Shown in pieces: positions 8,295-18,148 of a DNA stretch of 64,000 bases. The DNA lies in the NCBI RefSeq assembly GCF_020055635.1, contig NZ_JAIPUT010000002.1, forward strand, positions 124,001 to 188,000, written 5' to 3'. Within the stretch, counting starts at the first letter, position 1, and every line of letters begins with the position of its first letter. A program made the translations under genes and the position numbers. The notes beneath the pieces are model-generated. The model was not told where the DNA came from. It saw only the letters and a list, made by a program, of their open reading frames with translations, and searched no databases. The stretch comes from Marivita sp. GTDB taxonomy: Bacteria > Pseudomonadota > Alphaproteobacteria > Rhodobacterales > Rhodobacteraceae.

Positions 8295-9326
8295 TTACAG
8301 TGGCATGAGGGCCCAGTAATCCAGATCCAGAAGCACATGCGGCAGGTACTTTCCGGTCTCGTCCTTGAGGTCGAACGACCCGCCCGCCGAGGTCGCCACC
8401 AGCCGCAAGCGCACCGCGCCGACACCGGGGGCGGAGGTTTCGGCCTTGTCCAGCACCTCGGACCAGGCGCGCAGGGTGGTGCCGCTGAAACAGGGGTTGG
8501 CATGGGCGCCCGCGTTCAGCCCGACGATCATCTGCGCATTGGCCAGCCCGTTGAAGGACAGCGCCCGCGCCATGCTGATGACATGCCCGCCATAGATCAG
8601 CCGCTGGCCGTCGGGGCGGAAGGTGGCGTCGAAATGCACCTTGGCGGTGTTCTGCCAGAGGCGCGTCGCCATCATGTGCTCGGCTTCCTCGATGGTCACG
8701 CCGTCCACGTGGTCGATCTTTTCGCCGATCTCGTAATCGCCCCAACGATGCGGTTCGCCCGCCAGTTCGAAATCGTACCCGGTGAAATCGAGGCCCCGCG
8801 GGATTGCCAGATCCTCGACCGACAGCACCGGCTTGAGGTCGGGCACGACGGTCTCGGGCGCGGCCGCATCGGCATCGCGTTTGCGCACCATCACCCAGCG
8901 GACATATTCCATCACCAGCTCGTCATGTTGGTTCAGCCCGCGCGTCCGCACCCAGACGACACCTGTCTTGCCGTTGGAGTTCTGCTTGAGTCCGATCACC
9001 TCGGATTCCGACCGCAACGTGTCGCCCGGCCAGACCGGCGTCACCCAGCGCCCCTCGGCATAGCCCAGGTTGGCGACCGCGTTCAGAGACACGTCCGGAA
9101 CCGTCTTGCCGAAGATCACGTGAAACGCGATCATGTCATCCAGGGGGCTGAACGGCAGGCCGCAGTCCTGCGCGAACTGATCCGACGAATACAACGCGTG
9201 CCGTGCCGGGTAGAGCGCATGATAGAGCGCGCGCTCTCCCATCTTGACCGTGCGCGGCACCGCGTGGCGGATCACCTGCCCGATCGCATAGTCTTCGAAA
9301 AATCTGCCAGCACTGGTTTTGGTCAT
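8295..9326 (-). CDS. mch: Mesaconyl-CoA (2-methylfumaryl-CoA) hydratase, double hotdog
   Basis: The 343-residue protein is two MaoC-like hotdog domains in tandem, with the length typical of the EMC-pathway hydratase. The N-terminal domain includes RTVKMGERALYHALYPAR; the second has the DHVDGVTIEEAEHM region and a FDATFRPDGQRLIYGGHV block. It hydrates mesaconyl-CoA to beta-methylmalyl-CoA. The start MTKTSAGRFFEDY (9326) is chosen over an upstream ATG at 9380, which would overlap the DUF1737 gene. Being in one operon with the malyl-CoA enzyme mcl2 supports the assignment. Confidence 0.9.
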   Translation of the reverse strand: MTKTSAGRFFEDYAIGQVIRHAVPRTVKMGERALYHALYPARHALYSSDQFAQDCGLPFSPLDDMIAFHVIFGKTVPDVSLNAVANLGYAEGRWVTPVWPGDTLRSESEVIGLKQNSNGKTGVVWVRTRGLNQHDELVMEYVRWVMVRKRDADAAAPETVVPDLKPVLSVEDLAIPRGLDFTGYDFELAGEPHRWGDYEIGEKIDHVDGVTIEEAEHMMATRLWQNTAKVHFDATFRPDGQRLIYGGHVISMARALSFNGLANAQMIVGLNAGAHANPCFSGTTLRAWSEVLDKAETSAPGVGAVRLRLVATSAGGSFDLKDETGKYLPHVLLDLDYWALMPL

Positions 9327-9366
9327 CGCCGCACCCTTGGTTCCGGTCGTGGTTCGTTCGAGTGTG

Positions 9367-9570
9367 TCACTGTTCGCCAAGTTTCATCTCCGGGCTGTAG
9401 GGGGTGTCGATTTCCTTCGTGACGGCCTGACCGCAGCGCATCACGCCGTTGGCCTGATCGAAGGCATAGGTCGGATCACCGTGAAGCTCCCACCCCTTGC
9501 TCAGGGCGAGCGATACCTTGTGGCAAAAGGCGGATGTGTCGTCTTCGGTCAGAAAGCGATAGATTTTCAT
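9367..9570 (-). CDS. DUF1737 domain protein
   Basis: The small 67-residue protein matches the DUF1737 pattern: an N-terminal YRFLTEDDTSAFCHKVSLAL helix region followed by KGWELHGDPTYAFD and a short C-terminal strand. The function is unknown. It lies between nnrU (3-base gap) and mch (40-base gap) in the EMC operon, so it is co-transcribed with two EMC enzymes. Confidence 0.75.
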   Translation of the reverse strand: MKIYRFLTEDDTSAFCHKVSLALSKGWELHGDPTYAFDQANGVMRCGQAVTKEIDTPYSPEMKLGEQ

Positions 9571-9573
9571 GGC

Positions 9574-10122
9574 TTATCCCGGAAACGGCCAGACGCCGAG
9601 CCACGCGTGGATGGCGGAGATCACGACGAAGGAGACCAATGTGATCACCACGAGAAGAACATCCTTCTTCGCCTCACCCGGCTGCGGACGGTCCCACACA
9701 GGCTCGGCGCGGTTGATGATGATCACCTCCAGCACCGCCCAGGCCAGCAACCCGCCGAACAGGATGATCGACGCCAGATCGCCGTTGACCAACAAATGTG
9801 CCACCGCCCAGATCTTGACCGCGGTCAGTTGCGGATGCCGCATCTTGCCGCGCAGACGACCGGTCGTGGCACTCATGCCAAAGACGAAAAGCGCGATCAG
9901 CATCAGCAGGTTGTTGATATGCACCATGAAGCTGGGCGGATACCAGACGGGAATGAATTCGGCCCCGCGATAGCCCCAGATCATCAGGCCAAGGCTGATC
10001 ACCAGCGCTACGGTGACAATCAGCTTGCCGGTGTCGCCCATCGCGGCGCGCTGCTCTGGCGCGACACGTTTGAAGATATGGGCCCCGACCCAGATCAGCA
10101 GTCCGACGATTAGAAGAGCCAT
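9574..10122 (-). CDS. NnrU family membrane protein
   Basis: The 182-residue protein has about five membrane helices and the NnrU pattern: VGAHIFKR near the N-terminus, a MRHPQLTAVKIWAVAHLLVNGD loop and a C-terminal HAWLGVWPF. NnrU proteins were first linked to nitrite/nitric oxide metabolism, but many occur without denitrification genes and the biochemical role is open. Here the gene begins 5 bases after mcl2 and runs into DUF1737 and mch. No denitrification gene is visible in the window. Confidence 0.8.
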   Translation of the reverse strand: MALLIVGLLIWVGAHIFKRVAPEQRAAMGDTGKLIVTVALVISLGLMIWGYRGAEFIPVWYPPSFMVHINNLLMLIALFVFGMSATTGRLRGKMRHPQLTAVKIWAVAHLLVNGDLASIILFGGLLAWAVLEVIIINRAEPVWDRPQPGEAKKDVLLVVITLVSFVVISAIHAWLGVWPFPG

Positions 10123-10127
10123 CTGGC

Positions 10128-10985
10128 TTACCCCGCTTGGATGGTTTCGATTGCCTCTGCTTTTGCCAGTATTTCACGGGCCGTGGCAACGTGAAGGTTT
10201 TCGACGATCTTTCCATCGACCACGGCAACGCCCTGTCCGCCCGCTTCGGCCTCTTCAAAGGCAGCGATCTGGCGGCGGGCGAGGTCAATCTCCTCTGGGG
10301 CGGGCGCAAATGCGGTATTGGCGATATCCACCTGCGCCGGATGGATCAGCGTCTTGCCGTCAAAGCCCATGTCGCGGCCCTGCGTGCATTCGGCCCTCAG
10401 CCCCTCGTCATCCTTGAACGCGTTGTAGACGCCGTCCACGATCACCAGCCCTTCCGCCTTGGCCGCCAGCAGGCAGATCGACAGCGACGTGAGCAGCGGC
10501 AGGCGGTCCGCACGGAACCGGGTCTGCAATTCCTTGGCCAGATCATTGGTGCCCATCACCATGCCCGCCATCTTGGGATGCGCCGCGATCTCGGCCGCGT
10601 TCAGCATCCCGCGCGGGGTTTCCATCATCGCCCAGATCGGCAGGTCGCGTGTGATCTCGGCCAGCGCATCAAGCTGGGCGGCAGATTCGACCTTGGGCAA
10701 CAGCACCGCGTCGCAATCCATCTGCGCCACCGCCTCTGCATCGGCCCGGCCCCAGTCGGTGTCCAGCCCGTTGATCCGCACGATCCGCACCCGCGGACCA
10801 TAGCCTCCGGCAGCCAGAGCGGCCTTGAGGGTTTCCCGCGCGGCGGGCTTTTCCTCCACCGCGACCGCGTCTTCCAGATCGAAGATGATCGCATCAACAG
10901 GCAAGCCGCGCGCCTTTTCCAGCGCCCGGTCCTTTGAACCGGGGATGTAAAGAACCGAGCGATAGGGGCGGCTGCGCATGTCCAT
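10128..10985 (-). CDS. mcl2: (3S)-malyl-CoA thioesterase / HpcH-HpaI aldolase family (Mcl2-type)
   Basis: The 285-residue citrate-lyase-beta-like protein has the N-terminal RSVLYIPGSKDRALEKA, the Mg/CoA region IIFDLEDAVAVEEK, the METPRGMLN motif and a GKTLIHPAQ block. At 285 residues it fits Mcl2, which hydrolyses (3S)-malyl-CoA to malate, better than the longer lyase Mcl1 (about 318 residues). A lyase activity cannot be excluded from sequence. It leads the operon containing mch. A motif shared with the other EMC promoters lies 24 bp upstream of the ATG. Confidence 0.8.
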   Translation of the reverse strand: MDMRSRPYRSVLYIPGSKDRALEKARGLPVDAIIFDLEDAVAVEEKPAARETLKAALAAGGYGPRVRIVRINGLDTDWGRADAEAVAQMDCDAVLLPKVESAAQLDALAEITRDLPIWAMMETPRGMLNAAEIAAHPKMAGMVMGTNDLAKELQTRFRADRLPLLTSLSICLLAAKAEGLVIVDGVYNAFKDDEGLRAECTQGRDMGFDGKTLIHPAQVDIANTAFAPAPEEIDLARRQIAAFEEAEAGGQGVAVVDGKIVENLHVATAREILAKAEAIETIQAG

Positions 10986-11008
10986 GGCGGTCTCCTGAGG
11001 TGTCGTGC

Positions 11009-11023
11009 GTAATATTGTTGCGT
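11009..11023 (-). promoter_or_regulatory. EMC-associated motif upstream of mcl2
   Basis: On the gene strand this reads ACGCAACAATATTAC. It differs at one base from the site upstream of ecm (29987-30001), and related sites precede ccr and mcd. A weak -35/-10 pair (TTGCAG, 16 bp, TAGCTC) ends 4 bp before it, which would place it at the transcription start. A TTTTGCAAAA palindrome lies at 11039-11048. The regulator is unknown; RamB-type regulators of acetate assimilation are one candidate by inference. Confidence 0.5.
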
Positions 11024-11174
11024 CAGAGAGCTACATTCTTTTGCAAAAACTGCAAGGCCCGATCTGCCGCAGTGCAGAAAAATCTGCTGCACCCGCATTC
11101 CGAACGCCGCGTTAACCAGATCACAACCGCTGCGCCCGACGCTCTGCCCATCACAGCTGAACAGGGGCAAGCCG

Positions 11175-11485
11175 ATGAAACAGAATTTCTGGACCATGAC
11201 GGTTCTCGCAACAGGCGCATTGATCGCGTCCTCGACACTGACACAGGCGCAACAGAACTGTGCGGCGCGCGATCTGGTGATCGAACGGTTGGCCAGCGCC
11301 TATGGCGAAACCCGACAATCCATCGGCCTTGCGCAGAACAACACCATGGTCGAGGTCTTCGCCTCCACCGACTCGGGCACATGGACGATCACAATCACCA
11401 ATGCGGGCGGCCTGACCTGCCTCGTCGCCAGCGGCCAGGCGTTCGAGCTGCTGGCCGAAACCCTGCCGATCCCGGCCGAGGACGC

Positions 11486-11489
<4 letters not shown>
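11175..11489 (+). CDS. Small exported protein with two cysteines
   Basis: The 104-residue product has an N-terminal signal peptide (hydrophobic residues 7-22, cleavage probably after TQA). The compact mature domain of about 78 residues has two cysteines (QNCAARD and LTCLVASG) that could pair in the periplasm. The core resembles small conserved secreted proteins of Alphaproteobacteria whose function I do not know. AGGGG lies 8 bases upstream of the ATG. It converges on the TSUP gene with a 4-base overlap of the ends. Confidence 0.65.
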
Positions 11490-13351
<1,862 letters not shown>

Positions 13352-13374
13352 CCGCGCGTGTCGTGACGAAACGC

Positions 13375-13411
13375 AAAAAGCGCCCCAAGATGATCCTTGG
13401 GGCGCTTTTTT
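13375..13411. terminator. Bidirectional Rho-independent terminator between mdh and the repeat-protein gene
   Basis: An 11-bp perfect stem (13379-13389 with 13396-13406) has a 6-base loop. A T-tract (13406-13411) follows for the plus strand and an A-tract (13375-13379) serves the minus strand. It lies between the ends of two convergent genes. Confidence 0.88.
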
Positions 13412-13427
13412 CGTGAGTGGGGCGGAA

Positions 13428-15248
13428 TCAGGTTTCGTCTTCGTTCAGCAACTCGTCTTCGGACGTGTCTGTGTCCTGTTCGGAGTCGCTGTCGGTGTCG
13501 TTTTCATCGCCTTGCTGCGTGCCTGACCCGCTCTGCGATTGAGAGCCATCCGAGGCTTCGCCATTCTGGTTTGAGCCATCCGAGGCTGCACCACTCTGGT
13601 CGGAGCCATCCGAGGCTGCACCACTCTGGTCGGAGCCATCCGAGGCTGCACCACTCTGGTCGGAGCCGTCCGAGGCTGCGCCATTCTGGTCGGAGCCATC
13701 CGAGGCTTCGCCACTCTGGTCGGAGCCGTCCGAGGCTGCGCCACTCTGGTCGGAGCCACCCGAAGCTGCACCATTCTGGTCGGAACTGGCCGCGCCGTCA
13801 TTCGTGTCAGCGCCCGTGGTGGCATTATTGTCGGTTCCGCCATTCTCCGCGCCAGTCTCCGTGCCGCTGCCATCCGACTGGGTCGTGTCCCCTTCGGATC
13901 CGGTTTCACCGGTCGCGGATGGGTCGCTCTGGTCTGCGCTATCGGACCCGGACTGGCCGGTCTGCGTGCCATTCTCCGTCGCGGCAGAGCCGGTCTGAGA
14001 CGTGGTTCCCGATTGGGCGCTGGTCGAGCCGTCTTGCCGGGTCGATCCGCTGGCGCCGGTCTGACCGTCAGTCTGTGACGGGGTCGATGCCCCGGCGTCA
14101 TCTGACGACTGGTTGTCCTGCGTCTGGCCCGAGTCTTCTGCAGGGCCGGAGCCCTGATCCGTTCCGGACTGGTTCGTGGGCGCGGCTTGCGAACCGGCAT
14201 CGCCTTGGCCGGAGGTCTCCTGCCCGGATGTTCCAGCGGCGGTTCCTGTCGTCTGGCTGCCTTGCGCACCTTGCGTTTCCGCATTGCTGCCGCCGTCCTG
14301 TGTCTGGTCTTGCTGCTGGCCTTCGCTGCCAGTGGCTTCGCTGCCGGACGCTGCGGACTCAGCCTCACCCGAGCCTGCGTCGCCGCTTTCGGAATCGGAA
14401 CTGACTTCGGCCAGGATGCCCTGTTCGATCTCGCGCAGGCGGGCGCTGCGGGTTTCGACCTGCTGGGTCAGATTGGTGAGGATCGACTGGATTTCCTCGC
14501 GCTGTTCGCGTGCGTTCTGCACGTCCTCGCGGAGCGACTGGCTCTGGGTCGACAGACGTTCGACGTTGGACTGCATTTCTTCGCGCTGGCTTTCCAGTTC
14601 GGCAGCCCGGCTTTCCATGTCCGTGAGTGACTGTTCGACTTCGGTTTGACGGTCGGTCAGCGACTGCATCTCGTCCTGTGACTGGGCGAGGCGGTCGGCG
14701 ACTGTGGCGCTTTCCTCGTTCAGTTCGGAAAGGGTCTCGCGCAATTGCGCTTCGTTCTGGCGGGCCTCGTCCAGACGGGTCGACACCTCCTGAAGCTCTG
14801 CCGTGCGCGTGGAGATCTGCTCTTCAAGCTCGGCTGCGCGGGTCTCGAAGGTTTCGATCGTCTCCTGAAGGGGCGCGGCCTCGTCGCGCAGGTTCGACAA
14901 CCGCGTTTCGGCATCCGAGACCTCGGTCTGGAGCGTATCGCGGCGCGATTGCGCGTCCGAGACTTCGGTTTCAAGCGTATCGACCTGGCTCTGGAGTTCG
15001 TCGCGCTGCCCGGTGAGTTCCTCCACTTCCGGCTCCAGCCCGCCGATCTCGGTGCGAAGCTCTTCGGCGGTTCCGGACAGTTCGCTCTGCTCTGTCAGAA
15101 GGGCCTGGGCCTCGGTGATCTCGCGGTTCAGGGATTGTTCCATGCGGGATTGCGAGACGCCGAAATAGACAGCGAGCAGAATCCCGATTGCGGCCACAAG
15201 GCCAAGGCCTAAAATCTTCTTGTCGGATGAGGTGTCATCAGACGCCAT
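13428..15248 (-). CDS. Membrane-anchored coiled-coil protein with a long acidic Ser/Gly/Asp repeat tail
   Basis: The 606-residue protein has a short cytoplasmic start, one membrane helix (about residues 12-32, ILGLGLVAAIGILLAVYFGV) and a long coiled coil (about 35-290) rich in Glu, Gln, Leu and Arg heptads. A low-complexity tail of about 310 residues follows, built from Ser, Gly, Asp, Gln, Thr and Ala. The tail contains eight 10-residue repeats close to SDQSGAASDG and ends in an acidic stretch. Topology predicts a periplasmic coiled coil and tail. An ATG with GGAG 8 bases upstream is chosen over a GTG two codons earlier. No family is recognised; an envelope spacer or scaffold is a guess. Confidence 0.7.
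   Translation of the reverse strand: MASDDTSSDKKILGLGLVAAIGILLAVYFGVSQSRMEQSLNREITEAQALLTEQSELSGTAEELRTEIGGLEPEVEELTGQRDELQSQVDTLETEVSDAQSRRDTLQTEVSDAETRLSNLRDEAAPLQETIETFETRAAELEEQISTRTAELQEVSTRLDEARQNEAQLRETLSELNEESATVADRLAQSQDEMQSLTDRQTEVEQSLTDMESRAAELESQREEMQSNVERLSTQSQSLREDVQNAREQREEIQSILTNLTQQVETRSARLREIEQGILAEVSSDSESGDAGSGEAESAASGSEATGSEGQQQDQTQDGGSNAETQGAQGSQTTGTAAGTSGQETSGQGDAGSQAAPTNQSGTDQGSGPAEDSGQTQDNQSSDDAGASTPSQTDGQTGASGSTRQDGSTSAQSGTTSQTGSAATENGTQTGQSGSDSADQSDPSATGETGSEGDTTQSDGSGTETGAENGGTDNNATTGADTNDGAASSDQNGAASGGSDQSGAASDGSDQSGEASDGSDQNGAASDGSDQSGAASDGSDQSGAASDGSDQSGAASDGSNQNGEASDGSQSQSGSGTQQGDENDTDSDSEQDTDTSEDELLNEDET
13543..13782 (-). repeat. Eight tandem 30-bp coding repeats
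   Basis: Eight near-identical 30-bp units run head to tail (unit starts at 13543, 13573, 13603 and so on to 13753), each encoding ten residues near SDQSGAASDG. Units differ mostly by single bases (cca/ccg, gca/gcg, cac/cat), including A-to-E changes. They are in frame, so copy-number change by slippage would keep the reading frame open. Confidence 0.9.
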
Positions 15249-15470
15249 AGTCACACTCCGTGTTCTCGAAAATTTGATAAGGTTTCAGCTTGAACTGCAA
15301 ACGCACCGACGCAGGATTCGTTCCCAAAACGCTGGGGTGACCGAGGATGGTCGCATCCATCGCCCTGCTGCATGGTGCGTTAAAAAGCGGCATCACCCAA
15401 GGAACGGTCTTCGTTGCAAAGCCGGTGCAGCGCAGCCCGAAGCGATGATTCCCTCTCAAGTGCGATAGTT

Positions 15471-15501
15471 TGTGATCACACGATTTTTGAGTGTGATCAC
15501 A
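15471..15501 (+). promoter_or_regulatory. Paired TGTGATCACA operator upstream of sucC
   Basis: Perfect palindromes lie at 15471-15480 and 15492-15501, starts 21 bp apart, and 113-143 bp upstream of the sucC ATG. Sequence, spacing and distance match the pair upstream of sdhC. Downstream in the same 365-bp intergenic region (15249-15613) is a TATATC (15572-15577) that could serve as a -10; the -35 at 18 bp (TTAAGT) is weak, as expected for an activated promoter. Nothing else is seen in this gap. Confidence 0.65.
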
Positions 15502-15613
15502 AATGTCGCTTTTTCCGCCCGAAAGGCCCGGTGCGGCAAAAAAACCATTAAGTATTCGTACACCTGCCTCTTATATCGGCCAAAATCGCAGCAATAGACG
15601 GGACAGTTGACCG

Positions 15614-16807
15614 ATGAACATCCACGAGTATCAGGCGAAAGCTCTGCTACGCAGCTACGGCGCCCCGGTGTCGGACGGCCGCGTGGTTCTCAAGGCTGAA
15701 GAGGCCAAGACCAAGGCAGGCGAAATGGACGGCCCGCTCTGGGTGGTCAAGGCGCAGATCCACGCGGGTGGTCGCGGCAAGGGCAAGTTCAAGGAAGAGT
15801 CGGCCGGTGAGGCCGGCGGTGTCCGCCTTGCCAAGTCGGTCGAGGAAGCGGCTGAAGAAGCCAAGAAGATGCTGGGCCGCACTCTGGTGACCAAGCAGAC
15901 AGGCGAGGCGGGCAAGCAGGTCAACCGCATCTATATCGAGGACGGATCGGGCATCGAGACCGAGATGTACCTTGCCCTTCTCGTGGACCGTCAGACATCC
16001 CGCGTGTCTTTCGTGGCCTCCACCGAAGGCGGCATGGACATCGAGGAAGTCGCCGAGAACACGCCCGACAAGATCCTGAGCTTCTCTGTCGATCCGGCCA
16101 CCGGCTACCAGCCGTTTCACGGTCGTCGCATCGCCTTCAACCTCGGCCTCGAAGGCAAGCAGGTGAAGCAATGCGTTGCGCTGATGGGCACACTTTACAA
16201 GATGTTCGTCGAGAACGACATGGAGATGCTCGAGATCAACCCGCTGATCGTCACCGACGCAGGCGATCTGAAATGCCTCGACGCCAAGATGAGCTTTGAC
16301 GGCAACGCCATGTATCGCCATGCGGATATCGCCGAGCTGCGCGACACCACCGAGGAAGATTCCAAGGAGCTCGAGGCGTCCAAGTACGACCTCAACTACA
16401 TCGCCCTGGACGGTGAGATCGGCTGCATGGTGAACGGTGCGGGCCTTGCCATGGCGACGATGGACATCATCAAGCTCTATGGCGCCGAGCCTGCCAACTT
16501 CCTCGACGTGGGCGGCGGTGCGACCAAGGAAAAGGTCACCGAGGCGTTCAAGATCATCACCTCGGACCCGCAGGTCAAAGGCATTCTGGTCAACATCTTC
16601 GGCGGCATCATGCGCTGCGACGTGATCGCGGAAGGCGTGATCGCCGCGGTCAAGGAGGTCGGACTCAAGGTGCCGCTGGTGGTGCGTCTGGAAGGCACAA
16701 ATGTCGAGAAGGGCAAGGAGATCATCCAGAACTCCGGCCTCGACGTGATCGCCGCCGACGACCTCAAGGACGGCGCCCAGAAAATCGTAAAAGCAGTGAA
16801 GGGCTAA
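15614..16807 (+). CDS. sucC: Succinyl-CoA synthetase beta subunit (ADP-forming)
   Basis: The 397-residue protein has the ATP-grasp start [16 protein letters not shown], the glycine-rich loop [14 protein letters not shown], the acidic Mg site (EINPLIVT) and the CoA-ligase domain motif [13 protein letters not shown]. With SucD it converts succinyl-CoA to succinate, making ATP or GTP. It is the first gene of the suc operon, directly downstream of the paired operator, and sucD follows after 4 bases. Confidence 0.97.
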   Translation: MNIHEYQAKALLRSYGAPVSDGRVVLKAEEAKTKAGEMDGPLWVVKAQIHAGGRGKGKFKEESAGEAGGVRLAKSVEEAAEEAKKMLGRTLVTKQTGEAGKQVNRIYIEDGSGIETEMYLALLVDRQTSRVSFVASTEGGMDIEEVAENTPDKILSFSVDPATGYQPFHGRRIAFNLGLEGKQVKQCVALMGTLYKMFVENDMEMLEINPLIVTDAGDLKCLDAKMSFDGNAMYRHADIAELRDTTEEDSKELEASKYDLNYIALDGEIGCMVNGAGLAMATMDIIKLYGAEPANFLDVGGGATKEKVTEAFKIITSDPQVKGILVNIFGGIMRCDVIAEGVIAAVKEVGLKVPLVVRLEGTNVEKGKEIIQNSGLDVIAADDLKDGAQKIVKAVKG

Positions 16808-16811
16808 GCAG

Positions 16812-17696
16812 ATGGCCGTACTTATCGACGAAAACACCAAAGTCATCTGCCAGGGCCTCACCGGCTCGCAGGGAACGTTTCACACCGAACAGGCCATCGC
16901 CTATGGCACCAAGATGGTCGGCGGCGTGACGCCGGGCAAGGGCGGGATGACGCATCTCGACCTGCCGGTCTTCAACTCGGTCCACGAGGCCAAGCATGTG
17001 ACCGGCGCCAACGCCTCGGTGATCTATGTGCCGCCGCCCTTTGCCGCGGATTCGATCCTCGAGGCGATCGATGCGGAGATGGACGTGATCTGCTGCATCA
17101 CCGAAGGCATCCCGGTGATGGACATGATGAAGGTCAAGCGCGCGCTCGAGACCTCGAATTCGATCCTGATTGGTCCGAACTGTCCCGGTGTCATCACGCC
17201 GGACGCCTGCAAGATCGGCATCATGCCCGGGCACATCCACAAGCGTGGCACCGTCGGCGTCGTGTCCCGTTCGGGCACGCTCACCTACGAGGCGGTCAAG
17301 CAGACCACGGATGTGGGCCTCGGCCAGTCCACCTGCGTCGGCATCGGTGGTGACCCGATCAAGGGCACCGAGCATATCGACGTGCTGGAATGGTTCCTTG
17401 CCGATGACGAGACCGAGAGCATCATCATGATCGGCGAGATCGGTGGATCGGCCGAGGAAGAAGCGGCGCAGTTCCTGGCAGATGAAAAGAAGCGCGGTCG
17501 CTGGAAGCCCACCGCCGGTTTCATCGCGGGCCGCACAGCGCCTCCGGGCCGTCGCATGGGCCATGCCGGTGCCATCGTCGCCGGTGGCAAGGGCGGTGCC
17601 GACGACAAGATCGAAGCGATGAAGTCCGCGGGCATCGTCGTCGCCGAAAGCCCGGCACAGCTTGGCGAAGCGGTGCTTGAAGCGATCGGCAAGTAA
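16812..17696 (+). CDS. sucD: Succinyl-CoA synthetase alpha subunit
   Basis: The 294-residue protein has the CoA-binding Rossmann domain ([17 protein letters not shown]), the GPNCPGVI motif and the phosphorylated active-site histidine in [10 protein letters not shown]. It starts 4 bases after sucC. The TAA stop shares its last base with the ATG of the DUF805 gene (TAATG). Confidence 0.97.
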   Translation: MAVLIDENTKVICQGLTGSQGTFHTEQAIAYGTKMVGGVTPGKGGMTHLDLPVFNSVHEAKHVTGANASVIYVPPPFAADSILEAIDAEMDVICCITEGIPVMDMMKVKRALETSNSILIGPNCPGVITPDACKIGIMPGHIHKRGTVGVVSRSGTLTYEAVKQTTDVGLGQSTCVGIGGDPIKGTEHIDVLEWFLADDETESIIMIGEIGGSAEEEAAQFLADEKKRGRWKPTAGFIAGRTAPPGRRMGHAGAIVAGGKGGADDKIEAMKSAGIVVAESPAQLGEAVLEAIGK

Positions 17697-18148
17697 TGGA
17701 CGCGGTTGCCCACATCAAGGCGGGCTATCGCAACTATGCCCGGTTCTCCGGTCGCACCTCGCGGCCGGAGTATTGGGTTTTTGCGGGCTTTCTTTTCGTG
17801 GGCCAGATTCTGAGCTTCGTGATCGCACCCCTCGTCGCGGGCGCGTTCCTGCTGCTGTCCGGCATGCCCGGTTTCGCGGCAGCGGCGCGCCGGTTGCACG
17901 ATGCCGGGCGTTCTGCCTGGTGGCTGGTGCTGCCCCTTCTGGTCACGCCCGCCTGGCTTCTGATCTGGATCGCATCGGCCGCCTCCGCGATGGCGGTCCG
18001 CGACGACCTGCTTGACGATTCCATCTATTTCATGTCCGCCAGTGTGGTCATGCTGGCGGTTGTTTGCGTGATGCTCATCTGGCTCACCGCCCCGTCCCAA
18101 CCCGGCCCCAACAGATACGGTCCCAACCCCAATGAGGTGACGTCATGA
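17696..18148 (+). CDS. DUF805 family membrane protein inside the suc operon
   Basis: The 150-residue protein shows the DUF805 pattern: N-terminal YARFSGRTSRPEYWVF, several membrane helices and the AAAARRLHDAGRSAWWLVL motif. The function of the family is unknown. It overlaps sucD by one base and sucA by four (ATGA), so it is almost certainly co-translated with both. That makes it a structural part of this operon rather than a chance neighbour, although nothing in its sequence points to an enzymatic step. Confidence 0.85.
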   Translation: MDAVAHIKAGYRNYARFSGRTSRPEYWVFAGFLFVGQILSFVIAPLVAGAFLLLSGMPGFAAAARRLHDAGRSAWWLVLPLLVTPAWLLIWIASAASAMAVRDDLLDDSIYFMSASVVMLAVVCVMLIWLTAPSQPGPNRYGPNPNEVTS

